This document shows, in pieces, positions 1-9,752 of a DNA stretch of 64,000 nucleotides. The notes beneath the pieces were generated by a model, which was given only the letters and a program-made list of their open reading frames with translations, was not told the DNA's origin and ran no database searches. This DNA comes from Strigamia acuminata (taxonomy: Eukaryota > Arthropoda > Chilopoda > Geophilomorpha > Linotaeniidae). Numbering within the stretch: position 1 is the stretch's first letter; each line of letters opens with the position of its first letter. The position numbers and the translations under genes are program-made. The stretch lies in assembly GCA_949358305.1 (NCBI GenBank), contig OX442315.1, forward strand, positions 9,884,427-9,948,426, given 5' to 3'.

Positions 1-1151
1 ATGCACTCGACCAATTAAAGGTCTAAGTCTGGATATTGACGTTTCAGTCAACGGTCTCGCCGAGGAGAACCCGCTTTTATTGCAATTCAGTATCCTCCGG
101 GCAAGACAGAGTGGCCATTTGTGGTATGAACACATTCTGTTACCGCAAGTAGCACCGGTATTATTGGGAATTGGTTCCAGCACCGGATGGTGCCAAAGTA
201 GTCTGTCTACAGTAACCACGAGTAGCACCAAGTGTTTGGCAAGCTGATTTCCATGGTATTTGGTGCCAAAGCAGTCGGTTTGCAATTAGTACCACGAACG
301 GCTAAACTGCTGTGCGGAGCCGCGAGCTATCGACTCCTGTGAAGTGGTGCCGTCAATCGCTAGACGAACGACCGTGCTGCGACGCAGGGGACGCTTGATA
401 CCGTTCTGCATGGCAAGGCGATTCTATCGATGGCAACAGGCGTGATTGCGACGGGAAGACTAATCATTATTATTTTATAGCAACAATAAGGACAACCAAG
501 AATTGACTTGAATACAAGTCAAACAATCAATCTTACGATTGAATTACATACACAACAAGACATTGTTTTGTAATGATAAATTGGCGACAATTTATCGGCG
601 AACGAAATCACAACACCTCGAATTAAATACCATTCGAAGTCGGAATATTGATAAGTAAATGAATCCATTTACTTAAACCAATATCCTCCCAAAGTTGTGG
701 CGGTGCACATGAGTCAACCGCACCTCTCGGATCAACTGATCTATCAACCCAGCAAAGCATTACACGAACCCAGTTACGCTTAACAACACCGACAGAAGCC
801 ACGAGGATCACGAAGCCATCCCGGACTCGAGGACGCAGCCAGACCGGCCCCGATGACATCTATAACCCGGTCGAGTGGTGATCAAACCATTCCCGAATCC
901 AGGACACGTAATGATATTATTTCAGGGCTGTTTTACAGCCAACTTTTGTATAGTTTAATTATACTTTTAACTGGCCAAATGTCGGCTTAATCTCATGTAT
1001 AACTTTAGAAGCGATCATATTGTTTGGTAACAATAAATGTAGTTGTTTTGATAGCCATCTTTGTCTTGTATTTATCTCCAATATATTCACTGTTTATGCG
1101 ACTTATACCCGGTACTAGCAGAGCTAGGAAGTTGTGGTCGTCACCGTCACA
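1..1151 (+). mobile_element. Diverged, window-truncated LTR of the T family
   Basis: This stretch can be followed at moderate similarity against the better copies at 20278, 33238 and 60927. Shared landmarks are the block around 60-240 (gagaacccg, caattcagtatcctccgg, accacgagtagcaccaag), the block at 680-715 (ccaatatcctcccaaagttg) and the terminal block gttgtggtcgtcaccgtcaca ending at 1151. The LTR start lies left of the window. No tRNA-Gln-like primer site follows position 1151, unlike at 35152 and 62842, so it is a solo LTR or an element cut just after the LTR. It is clearly older than the other copies, with many substitutions and small indels. No coding function is supported here. Confidence 0.75.
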
Positions 1152-1714
1152 GCTGCTATTTGAGCGGCCGCTCTTTGCGCTCTTCGAGACGGAAAGTGAT
1201 TTAAGGTAGTGATCACTTGTCCACCTAATGCAATTTGATTTACTAAATCTGATTGCGGCTCCTGACTTTGGTCAGCCTGGAAAAATTAAAATAATTATTA
1301 GATAGGTTTGCAAATAATTATTTGTTATTAATTCGCGAACATAAATTCGCGTAAGTTTGTTAAAACTTAAATTTTGTTGCTACTAGCAGGTATACGAGTT
1401 GTCATAGCAACTCCCTCTTTTTGTGTTTAGAGTCGCGATCACGTGACTCTCGTCATCTTGCTAATTATAGCAATCAGTGTGGTTTTCATTTGAAATTCGT
1501 TGTATTTCGAATTTTTTGTGAAACACACACTGTACTTAATAATCAATAAAATGTTTCCAATTTATTTACCTTTTTTCGAGACTTGGGTCCTCTCTTAAGC
1601 CCTTTTTTGGCTTCACCTTGATCAGCCATCGAAACTTTACCGATCGAGTATGAAATTAAGATTTTCTTTCATAAAACGGAAGAAAATAAAATAAATGAAT
1701 ATTTGAATACAATT
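1152..1714. other. Spacer between the old T LTR and Gypsy-1
   Basis: AT-rich sequence with no long ORF and no similarity to the other elements in the window. The only structured item is a possible short coding exon on the minus strand at 1570-1629, listed separately. This is probably host DNA into which Gypsy-1 inserted at 1715. Confidence 0.5.
1570..1629 (-). CDS. Possible first coding exon of an unidentified gene
   Basis: On the minus strand an ATG at 1629 opens exactly 20 codons, rich in lysine and arginine (starts MADQGEAKKG, ends SRKK), which run into an AAG|GTAAAT splice-donor-like site at 1569. The phase is 0. No acceptor or second exon can be identified, because the sequence at lower coordinates is the old T LTR. 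Gypsy-1 begins 86 bp upstream of the ATG, so any promoter here would be separated from its natural upstream region. I do not recognise the protein. A chance ATG plus donor is a real alternative. Confidence 0.3.
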
Positions 1715-2582
1715 TGTGGTGACCCGACTGGGGTGGGGCACGAAGAGTTTCTCTTGTGGCCTACTTACGGGTAGAGAAGGGGGAGTCGCACGCGCGCCTC
1801 CCTTCCCTCAGAGCATTGACATCCAGTCAATGGACGGGCGTCTGCCCTGGGGGAGTGGGGGAGATTCGTCTTCTCCACCATTGGGTGGCTTTAGTCACCT
1901 GTCACCCCCCGCTTTGTGCAAAGGAATTTGCCTTGCACTGAGCGGGCAGAACCAACACAAAAATCAACCAAGATACACGTAAAAGCCAAACGTCCTACAA
2001 CGATCAAGCCTAAGTACAAAGACTTAAGGAGTGACCAAGGACAAGGGACTTCCAACGTGAGTACGATTGATTTGTGTTAACCTCCGCAGAGTAACCTGCG
2101 AAACAAGATTACCACACTATATTAGCAAGCCAGCTAGAAATAGTAAACCTACTCCAATTTAGCGAGTTGTGCAGACAAACGGTCGCACAAGCCTAAATTG
2201 CAGTAACCACGACGAGCGTTCCCGCCGCTGTGTTTCGCCAGGAACCACCAAGCGTCCGCCGCTGTGTGATCGCCGGACGCCCACACAAAACCCTAAAACC
2301 TAGACAACAGACCAGAAGTAAGACCTTTTAGGCATTCACTCGCGCCCGACCAGCGTGAGCCCGAGAGACCAGACGAAGAAACGTGAGACGAGGACGCCAT
2401 TCATTGCCACTCCGGCCCAAGACGACACCACATTGCCACGCGGACGCCATCTTGGATCCAGAGCGCCAACAAAGGACGACCTCAACCAGTTTCCCGCCAT
2501 CCTTCATACCTCCTACCTTTTTATCCCTTTACATATTGTATTCCCGTTTAACTGTACATTCCCGTATAATAAATACATTTAT
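1715..2582 (+). repeat. Gypsy-1 5' LTR, left part
   Basis: Starts with TG at 1715 and matches, in opposite orientation, the Gypsy-2 LTRs at 30774-32242 and 58087-59084. It is interrupted after 2582 by Copia-1 and resumes at 9553. The last five bases (TTTAT, 2578-2582) are repeated at 9553 as Copia-1's target duplication. Removing Copia-1 gives an LTR of about 1 kb. ORFs inside it are also seen in the other LTR copies and look incidental. Confidence 0.9.
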
Positions 2583-3071
2583 TGTTGGGTTTCCACACAA
2601 CAGTTGATCGGAATGTATCAGTTTACTTACGGCGCGTGTTTAAGTTTTAGCGCGCTGGAAGCGACGCATTGCTTCGGTGCAGTGTTGTTTTTCATCAGTC
2701 CTGCGTTTAATGAGTTCCCTGACGCTGATGTGGGCAACATGTCGTTGCATTTGCAGTACTGTCGTTCTTTGGTGCATTTGAGATGTCTACATTACGGTTG
2801 TTTCAGTGTAGCACGCATTTTGTAAAGTTTCGGTGCTGTCTCAAATGTACTTCCTTAGTTTGTGTAGATTCATTCTATATTTTAGCATTATATAGCTTTG
2901 GTCACATGCAAGGCATGTTATGTGTATGAGATTTGTTCTCTCTTGTTTTTACTGACTCTTCACCTGCTAAGAGAATAAAGTGGCAGCCATTATGTTTTTG
3001 GATTTAAGCCAAAGCTTAAACATGTCTCTTCTTCTTGTCAACACTCACCCAGCTAGCCAGGTAGCCCAACA
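2583..3071 (+). repeat. Copia-1 5' LTR
   Basis: 489 bp, TG...CA ends with short inverted termini (TGTTGGG/CCCAACA). AATAAA at about 2972 (agagaataaagtgg) is a plausible polyadenylation signal near the 3' end. The open frame inside (MYQFTYGACLSFSALEATHC...) is identical in both LTRs only because LTRs are copies; I do not consider it a gene. Confidence 0.95.
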
Positions 3072-3072
3072 T

Positions 3073-3091
3073 TGGTAGCAGAGGATGGTTT
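3073..3091 (+). other. Copia-1 primer-binding site (initiator tRNA-Met)
   Basis: TGGTAGCAGAGGATGGTTT starts two bases after the LTR. It is the complement of the 3' end of the animal initiator tRNA-Met as I remember that tRNA (…AAACCATCCTCTGCTACCA). Priming with initiator Met tRNA is usual for Ty1/copia elements. Confidence 0.85.
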
Positions 3092-4342
3092 GCTAGTTGG
3101 GTGAGTTGTCAAAACGTTTGGAGAACGTTGGCAGCGAGTTCGGGCATTTTGCGACGCCCGGAATACGTCGCAGAGCCAAGCGGGTCCAGAACGCCGAGAC
3201 GCGGCCGAGACGAGCACTGATTCGCGCCCCTGCAAAGCAGGAAAGCTTCGCCGATTGCGAACGCATACGCGACGATCGCGACGAAGGAATCGGGCCGAGA
3301 AACGAACGGCCAACGTCGCGGACGAGCGAGCGATTTGCGGGATTCGGCGGATAGTGTTTCGAGACGGCGGGCGACGAGTGTTTCGACTGGATTCAGCGTG
3401 GATTCGACGAAGGACTGTACAAATTGGTTGTAAGAACTATTTGTATTTATTTTTTGAATTATTTGGCAGAAATATAAGCCACTTCATCGCAAAACAACCG
3501 AAACGAATTTCTACGATGAAGTCACGATCCAAGATGGCGGCGCCCATCGGTTTTGGCCAGCAAGCACGGGTTTGAACGTTTTCGTGCAACGTGTGTTCTC
3601 CAGCGCCGTAATAAACGTCGTGGGAACGCAAATACATCGTTGGGAGACAACAACGATTACTGGCGACCGTTTGGAGCGAGTTGGATCGGCGATTTTGACG
3701 AGAATTGGAATTTTCGGCGACGGCAATCGAGGACGAGAATCTCGATTGATTTTGCGACGTCTGAACGACGTTATCTCGACGACTTTGGATTGGATTCCCG
3801 CAAGTTGTACCCCAGTACAATTGCGACGACGCGGACGTGCGTTTATTCGTTTAGGATCGGATTTTTCCCACGTTTTGCGCGGAAGTGCGCGCGTGATAGG
3901 CACGTCGGCCGTTTCCGTGCTCAACCGTCGCGGGATCAACAAATCAACACGGAAAACACCATTGAAGACATCTTCACAACGATAATAGTGTATAATTGGG
4001 TCGAAATTAATTTGTTATTAATATTAAGGTTTTGTGTCGGGTCACTTAGCGTGTTCTATACTCTTCGGGCAGTCGCCCACGTATAGTCCTATTCCAGTCT
4101 GGGCTTGCTCGTGGTACAAGGTAGCCGTCCCGCGCCACCAGGTTGGCGGTCGGAAGCTATCAGAGCGACCAGATTTGGGTATTAATCTCTCTTAAAGAGA
4201 TTTCCCCCGGGAAGAGTGTTATTTTTTCGCCTAACCTTTTGGGGGCTATTTGTTGTGAATTTAAAAGTGTTTAGTGTTTGTGCGACGGTGGTATTGTGTG
4301 CAAACTCTCAATTAGTGTTGTTATTTTCCATCTTGACGCAAA
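3092..4342 (+). other. Copia-1 long leader
   Basis: About 1.25 kb separates the primer site from the gag ATG. It is rich in CG-containing codon-like triplets (cgacg, gcgacg) and contains overlapping ORFs of 85-177 codons on both strands, none with recognisable domains and none in a single preferred frame. I treat it as untranslated leader, possibly with packaging signals. A second copy of the element would be needed to test whether any frame is conserved. Confidence 0.6.
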
Positions 4343-5620
4343 ATGGCGTACGAATGGAAAGACGAAACGACAAAACTGTTCGGACACGATGTTAAACGTC
4401 TCGATGGGACGAATTACGACACCTGGAAGGAGTATATGCAGTTGATACTCAATCAAGCTGGCATATGGGGTCACGTGGATGGCTCAGAGAAACTACCAGC
4501 TTCCGGGGCTACGGCCAAAGAAATTAGAGATTTCAAAGCAAGAGAGTCGAGGGCGAGATCAACAATATGTTTGGGTTGCAATGAAAAGCAATTGTTGGTG
4601 GCTGCAACGAAGAAAACGGCTAAAGAGGCTTGGGAAAGTTTGCAAAAGGCCTACCAGCCCACGACTCGAGCGCGCAAAGCGCGTTTGCGCAGAGAATTTC
4701 TTCAAATGAGACTTGAGGAGCAGGAAGAAATGGTAGTCTTCACCACACGTGTCGACCGCAAAGCGGAGGAACTGAAAAACGTCAAAATAATTCTAACGGA
4801 AGAGGAGATTGCCTTCCAATATTTAGACTTTCTTTCATCTGACTACGAGGCGATGAAACAAACACTGTATCATTGGGAAGATGTGGATTTCACTTCTGCA
4901 AAAGTGAGAGAGCGCCTTATAGGAGAATACAATAGAATGTATGATCATGGTTCAACGTTTGGACTGGGTTCAAGCGACGATCGGAGCTCGGATAAGGGCG
5001 CATTCGCATCAAGAAACCCACCGTGGGCGAAGAAGTCATCAACACCTTTTAAAAAGGGCACCTGTTTCAATTGTGGCGGTGAAGGGCATTTTTCGCGAGA
5101 ATGCCCATCTGCACGCAAGTCAGACTTTACAAAGAAACAAGGGACTGGTGCGCAGACAGCTGGAACGTCAAAGGGACGTGGGCGTGGCAAAGCATCACGA
5201 GGAAAGAAAGCCCACTCATCCAATGCGCAGGACTCAGATCACGACACATTGGTGTCTGAAGTTATCTCGTCGGAGAACACTGGATCGAGCCCTAAAGTTT
5301 CGTTAGTGTCTGGTGGTCCCGTGGATACGGGATGGTATATTGATTGTGGGGCCACAGACCACTTCACATTCAAACGAGAGTGGTTGACCGACTTTAAACC
5401 TTTAGTAGGGGCATCGGTACAGATGGGAGAAGGGAGTTCCAAGATAGAGGGGGTCGGGACTGTCAATTTTGTGGCAACCTTTGGTAAAAAGACCAAGAAG
5501 ATTACAATGAAGAATGTATTTTTCACCCCCAACTTCCGAAAGAATCTCATCTCGCTTGGTAGAGCGGATGAGTCAGGTCTAACCACCGTCGTTAAGAATG
5601 GACGAATGAATATTTATTGA
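4343..5620 (+). CDS. Copia-1 gag and protease
   Basis: 425 codons starting at the first ATG after the leader (aaaATGGCG). The first 200 residues look like a copia-type Gag (LDGTNYDTWKEYM; then a repeated helical region), which builds the virus-like particle that packages the RNA. A CCHC zinc knuckle (CFNCGGEGHFSREC) begins at about residue 241. The aspartic protease active site is at about residue 334, reading WYIDCGATDHF. The family norm is D-S/T-G-A, so the second position is Cys here. The frame ends at TGA 5618-5620. Downstream codons continue open in the same frame into integrase, so this is either a nonsense mutation of one gag-pol ORF (a CpG transition would do it) or a programmed stop. 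Confidence 0.93.
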   Translation: MAYEWKDETTKLFGHDVKRLDGTNYDTWKEYMQLILNQAGIWGHVDGSEKLPASGATAKEIRDFKARESRARSTICLGCNEKQLLVAATKKTAKEAWESLQKAYQPTTRARKARLRREFLQMRLEEQEEMVVFTTRVDRKAEELKNVKIILTEEEIAFQYLDFLSSDYEAMKQTLYHWEDVDFTSAKVRERLIGEYNRMYDHGSTFGLGSSDDRSSDKGAFASRNPPWAKKSSTPFKKGTCFNCGGEGHFSRECPSARKSDFTKKQGTGAQTAGTSKGRGRGKASRGKKAHSSNAQDSDHDTLVSEVISSENTGSSPKVSLVSGGPVDTGWYIDCGATDHFTFKREWLTDFKPLVGASVQMGEGSSKIEGVGTVNFVATFGKKTKKITMKNVFFTPNFRKNLISLGRADESGLTTVVKNGRMNIY

Positions 5621-8600
5621 CACAAGACATCGGAACCAACTTTAACAGCTGTACGACTCACGAACCGGATGTACAAGCTGGATTGTCAGATAGAAGCCCA
5701 AATTGTAAATGTGAATGCATCTGCTTCGCCTAGCGATGCAATCACATTGGAGCTTATTCCTACGCCTATTGTTACCCAACCACTAACTCAACCTAGTTTT
5801 AGTAGCGTACTAAAGGCCAGTAATGGCGGAGTTAAAGGGTCTGCTTCTAGTAATTGCGTAAATGCGCATGCGAGCGATATTGTTACGAACAAAGCGCAAC
5901 AGGGAAGTGTTGGGGGCAATTCTAAACAAAGTTTAGCGGCAAAAGGCGCGTTTGCAAGGAATGACAAGCCATTGCATATCGACTATTGGCATGGTCGGAT
6001 GGGGCATATGAACTATAAAGGAATACAGCAAATGGAAAAGTCTTCGGACGTACATGGCGTCAAGTTGACGAGAGACCCCGGTAGCCATTGCGAAGCGTGT
6101 GCTAAGGCTAAAAGCACTCGGGCGAGTTTCCCACCAATTGGGGTGATCAAATCATCCAATGTGCTTGAATTGGTGCACATGGACGTGTGGGGGAAAACGA
6201 ACACGACTTCTTTGGGCGGGGCAGGTTATTATCTAATAATAATTGACGACTTTTCTCGGTATATGTGGTTCATTACGATGAAACGCAAAGATGAAGTTTT
6301 GCAGAAGTTTTTGAAATGGCAAATGGAGGTCGAGAGAGCGACCTCATGCAAAGTAAAGGGAATCCGAACTGACAACGGGGGTGAATTCATCTCAAAGGCA
6401 TGGCAAGCGCATATTGATGCACAGGGCATCAAATGTGAGCGGACAAATCCGCATTCGCCGGAGATGAACCCGGTGGCGGAAAGAGCCAATCGAATTATTC
6501 TGAATGGCATCAGGGCAATGAGGCTAGAGAGTGACCTCCCCAAGTACCTATGGGCAGAATTAGGGACCACGTTAGTTTACTTGAAGAACCGATTCCCTCA
6601 CTCAACATTGCAAATGAAAACACCTTTTAATGTCTTTTACGGACGCAAGGTTTCCGTACGACATCTACGGTGCATAGGTTCGAAGACCTATGTACATATC
6701 CCATCTCAGGCCAGAAACAGCAAATTGGAGCAAAGAGCTTGGTCGGGGGCCTTGGTGGGGTATGGAATTGAAACCCAGGGTTATCGAGTGTGGGATAAAG
6801 CCAAAAGACGGGTTGTAACGTCCAAGCACGTAGATATCTATGAAGATATTTATTGGTATGAGGGGGAAGACAAGACAACTAAAATTAGTGTGACGAAAAG
6901 TCAAGACACGGGTTACGTGTATGTACCGCCTTGGGAGGATTCAGATGATGAAAGTGTCACGGGGCAAGGCCCATCACAACCTCCCCCACCGGTGTCACAA
7001 CCCCCTCCTCCACCTATAGCCGGAGCGAAGCCTCCGTTACCAACAACTCCAAAGCCAACATTGAAACCAAAGAATGTTCCCAGTGCATCTACTGTTCCTC
7101 CACCTCCTCCAGTTGAGGAAATAGATCCTCATGACCCGGATTATGCACTGTCGGATGACAGCAAAGGGAGTCAAGACGAAACGTTTGTCGATACGGAGGA
7201 AACACTGCCGTTTGGGGCAGAAGGTGGGAATGAGAGAGATGAGGATGGGGATGATGAAGAGTTGCAGGCTTTGGATATGACGAATTGGAAAAGATATGAG
7301 GTCACACGGAAACGGGGAAAGACAAAGGGCCGAATTGATGTCTATTATGAGACGCCTAACAAAGTTAGGTTGCGAAGTCGGACGGAAGTCTGTCGTTGGT
7401 GTGACGAAGAGGGATACATTTACGAACCGGGCAAGTTCGAGTTTCTCCCTCATCCACCTGAAAGAGATCCTCAAGAGTTTTTCGCGCATATGTGCATGGT
7501 AGAGCCGTGTACATATGAAGAAGCTATGGCAGATGCGAATACGCATGATTGGAAGAAAGCCATGGATGAGGAAATAGATGTCTTTGATGAAAGAAAAGTG
7601 TACACTGAAGTGGATATTGACAAACACAAGACTCTATTAGGTGGGAAGTGGATTTACAAAATAAAACGGGATTACACGGGGAAAATTCAGCGATTTCGCG
7701 CTAGACTCGTAGCGCAGGGGTTTAAACAGAAACCTGGTATCGACTATGGCGAGGTTTTCTCGCCGGTAGTTAATTTTGTTATCGTTCTGGTTTTCTTCTG
7801 TGTATTAGTAGTGCTGCGTGGGTGGAAAGACACTCACATAGACATCAAGGCCGCGTATCTCTACGGAGACCTTGACGTCCCGCAGTACATGTCCATACCG
7901 AAAGGATATCGGACAGCTAAGAACGAAGGGAAATGTTGGAGGCTCGAGAAAGCCCTATACGGACTGCATCAGTCGGGTAGGATGTGGTTCCAGAGATTAC
8001 ACCTGGAACTATTGAAAATAGGCTTCTCGAGTGTGCCCGGATTGAATTGCGTATATACGCTAGACCGTGACGTGATTTTAATCGTCTACGTGGACGATAT
8101 TGTTGTTTTCTCGCGGGATAGTGTGACTGAAGGATTTGTCCTCCAATGGATTAGTCAAACGTTTCAGCTTGTTAATTTAGGGCCAGTGACTCTATTGCTG
8201 GGTGTTGAATTTAGACGAGAAAATGGAAAAATCCAGATTCATCAACGGAGTTATATTGAAAGAGTATGCGCTAAGTTCAATGTGGGTGCGAACCAACGCT
8301 CAAACGTGCCGGGAACTGTGGGAACGGTAATCAAAGGCCCTAGCACGGGCGAACGAATTGATACGACGTTCCCCTACAGGTCTCTTGTCGGTTGTCTGAT
8401 GTTCATTGCGATGCGAACCAGACCCGACATTCTATTTTCGACAATAGTCCTATCACAGTATAACGAATCGCACACGTCTAAACACGTGAAGATGTTACTG
8501 CAGGTTCTTAAATATCTCAGAACAACAAAGGACTATAGCATTGATCTGTCGAGATGTGAAAACATCGAACTGTCGGCTTACACCGACGCATCGTACACGA

Positions 8601-9040
8601 CGGATCAAGATACTAGGAGAAGTTTCAGGGGCCACATTGTATTTTTGGGTGGAATTCCCATCACATGGTCATGCCGTCGTCAACGGTTAACAGCACTCTC
8701 TATAATGGAGAGCGAATTTCTCGCGGTGGTTGACGGCGTGCGCGAAATCATCTGGCTCTCGCGCTTATTCGAGATAGACCTCGTGGATTGTTTGTTCAAA
8801 CGGCAAAAGCCGAGCATTTTGGCGGATTCGACTGCGGCCATTCAGTATTCGAAAAATCGAGTAGAGAATAGAGCAAACAAGCACATAGAGGTGAAATATC
8901 ACTTCCTTCGCGAGTTATACGAGGCGGGGAAATTTGACATCTCTCACATTCCGGGCGTAGCGAACATTGCCGATATACTAACCAAATGGTTATCGCGCCC
9001 GAGGTTAATCCCTTTAATTAGCGATATCTTTAATCGATAG
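5621..9040 (+). CDS. Copia-1 pol: integrase, reverse transcriptase, RNase H
   Basis: Same frame as gag, open from the TGA at 5618 to the stop at 9038-9040; the first ATG is 5669. Counting from that ATG: a GAG-pre-integrase zinc region with YWHGRMGHMN and CEACAKAK (about 110-165), then the integrase core with D172 (MDVWG), D235 (TDNGGEF) and E271 (AERANR), which is classic DD35E spacing. A proline-rich linker follows. RT carries KWIYKIKR, RFRARLVAQGF and YVDD near residue 807. RNase H carries YTDASY, ADSTAAIQYSKN and KHIEVKYHFLRE. All catalytic motifs I looked for are present and there is no internal frameshift. The product copies RNA to DNA and integrates it. Confidence 0.95.
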   Translation, partial: HKTSEPTLTAVRLTNRMYKLDCQIEAQIVNVNASASPSDAITLELIPTPIVTQPLTQPSFSSVLKASNGGVKGSASSNCVNAHASDIVTNKAQQGSVGGNSKQSLAAKGAFARNDKPLHIDYWHGRMGHMNYKGIQQMEKSSDVHGVKLTRDPGSHCEACAKAKSTRASFPPIGVIKSSNVLELVHMDVWGKTNTTSLGGAGYYLIIIDDFSRYMWFITMKRKDEVLQKFLKWQMEVERATSCKVKGIRTDNGGEFISKAWQAHIDAQGIKCERTNPHSPEMNPVAERANRIILNGIRAMRLESDLPKYLWAELGTTLVYLKNRFPHSTLQMKTPFNVFYGRKVSVRHLRCIGSKTYVHIPSQARNSKLEQRAWSGALVGYGIETQGYRVWDKAKRRVVTSKHVDIYEDIYWYEGEDKTTKISVTKSQDTGYVYVPPWEDSDDESVTGQGPSQPPPPVSQPPPPPIAGAKPPLPTTPKPTLKPKNVPSASTVPPPPPVEEIDPHDPDYALSDDSKGSQDETFVDTEETLPFGAEGGNERDEDGDDEELQALDMTNWKRYEVTRKRGKTKGRIDVYYETPNKVRLRSRTEVCRWCDEEGYIYEPGKFEFLPHPPERDPQEFFAHMCMVEPCTYEEAMADANTHDWKKAMDEEIDVFDERKVYTEVDIDKHKTLLGGKWIYKIKRDYTGKIQRFRARLVAQGFKQKPGIDYGEVFSPVVNFVIVLVFFCVLVVLRGWKDTHIDIKAAYLYGDLDVPQYMSIPKGYRTAKNEGKCWRLEKALYGLHQSGRMWFQRLHLELLKIGFSSVPGLNCVYTLDRDVILIVYVDDIVVFSRDSVTEGFVLQWISQTFQLVNLGPVTLLLGVEFRRENGKIQIHQRSYIERVCAKFNVGANQRSNVPGTVGTVIKGPSTGERIDTTFPYRSLVGCLMFIAMRTRPDILFSTIVLSQYNESHTSKHVKMLLQVLKYLRTTKDYSIDLSRCENIELSAYTDASYTTDQDTRRSFRGHIVFLGGIPITWSCRRQRLTALSIMESEFLAVVDGVREIIWLSRLFEIDLVDCLFKRQKPSILADSTAAIQYSKNRVENRANKHIEVKYHFLRELYEAGKFDISHIPGVANIADILTKWLSRPRLIPLISDIFNR

Positions 9041-9051
9041 ATATATTTCGA

Positions 9052-9063
9052 TCAGAGGGGGAA
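9052..9063 (+). other. Copia-1 polypurine tract
   Basis: The purine run agaggggga at 9053-9063 immediately precedes the 3' LTR, which is the expected primer position for plus-strand DNA synthesis. Confidence 0.85.
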
Positions 9064-9552
9064 TGTTGGGTTTCCACACAACAGTTGATCGGAATGTATC
9101 AGTTTACTTACGGCGCGTGTTTAAGTTTTAGCGCGCTGGAAGCGACGCATTGCTTCGGTGCAGTGTTGTTTTTCATCAGTCCTGCGTTTAATGAGTTCCC
9201 TGACGCTGATGTGGGCAACATGTCGTTGCATTTGCAGTACTGTCGTTCTTTGGTGCATTTGAGATGTCTACATTACGGTTGTTTCAGTGTAGCACGCATT
9301 TTGTAAAGTTTCGATGCTGTCTCAAATGTACTTCCTTAGTTTGTGTAGATTCATTCTATATTTTAGCATTATATAGCTTTGGTCACATGCAAGGCATGTT
9401 ATGTGTATGAGATTTGTTCTCTCTTGTTTTTACTGACTCTTCACCTGCTAAGAGAATAAAGTGGCAGCCATTATGTTTTTGGGTTTAAGCCAAAGCTTAA
9501 ACATGTCTCTTCTTCTTGTCAACACTCACCCAGCTAGCCAGGTAGCCCAACA
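9064..9552 (+). repeat. Copia-1 3' LTR
   Basis: 489 bp, matching the 5' LTR with two differences seen by eye (cggtgctg/cgatgctg and ttggattt/ttgggttt). It is followed directly by the target duplication TTTAT at 9553-9557. Confidence 0.95.
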
Positions 9553-9683
9553 TTTATTATATTTACCTTTTACGTTGTTTGTTGTGTCATATTCTTTTGG
9601 GTAACCGCTTGCATAAAGCGGTATTACGAGATTAGTAAGTGACTCATACCACGTATTAGCGACAGAGAAAGTTGAGCGCGACA
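9553..9683 (+). repeat. Gypsy-1 5' LTR, right part
   Basis: Continues the LTR broken at 2582 (first five bases are the Copia-1 target duplication) and ends in gagcgcgaca at 9683. It matches the reversed start of the Gypsy-2 LTRs (30774 onward), including the conserved aagcggt and aactcgtgg blocks. Confidence 0.9.
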
Positions 9684-9685
9684 CG

Positions 9686-9704
9686 TGGGGGCCTGTCCGG
9701 GATC
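9686..9704 (+). other. Gypsy-1 primer-binding site (tRNA-Pro-like)
   Basis: TGGGGGCCTGTCCGGGATC lies two bases after the LTR end. It differs from the standard tRNA-Pro primer site (TGGGGGCTCGTCCGGGAT) at two adjacent positions. The same sequence is used in Gypsy-3 (54212-54230, reverse), so the two-base difference is a family feature and not damage in one copy. Confidence 0.7.
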
Positions 9705-9752
9705 GATTTAAACGACTCGAACAGAACTTGAGATCATTTTCATACCCAAAGA

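Larger units (their letters stand above)
2583..9552 (+). mobile_element. Copia-1, nearly intact Ty1/copia retrotransposon
   Basis: A 6970-bp element with two 489-bp LTRs (2583-3071, 9064-9552), both starting TGTTGGGTTT and ending GTAGCCCAACA. It has a 5-bp target duplication TTTAT, an initiator tRNA-Met primer site, a gag-protease frame, an integrase-RT-RNase H frame, and a purine tract before the 3' LTR. By eye the LTRs differ at two positions, so the insertion is recent. The host site is the 5' LTR of Gypsy-1, so Copia-1 is younger than Gypsy-1. The only obvious coding defect is one in-frame TGA at 5618 between the protease and integrase regions. Confidence 0.97.

Noticed and set aside
2618-2825. 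73-codon frame in the Copia-1 LTRs (also 9085-9306)
   Set aside because: Repeated only because the two LTRs are copies; typical chance ORF of LTR sequence.
3073-3091. tRNA gene at the primer-binding sites
   Set aside because: Only the 18-19 nt complementary to a tRNA 3' end are present; no cloverleaf can be formed.
3553-4086. 177-codon ORF in the Copia-1 leader
   Set aside because: Several overlapping ORFs of similar length on both strands reflect CG-rich composition; no domain and no preferred frame.
5618-5620. Selenocysteine decoding of the Copia-1 TGA
   Set aside because: No reason to expect it in a gag-pol linker and no SECIS-like element was noticed; nonsense mutation or readthrough are simpler.
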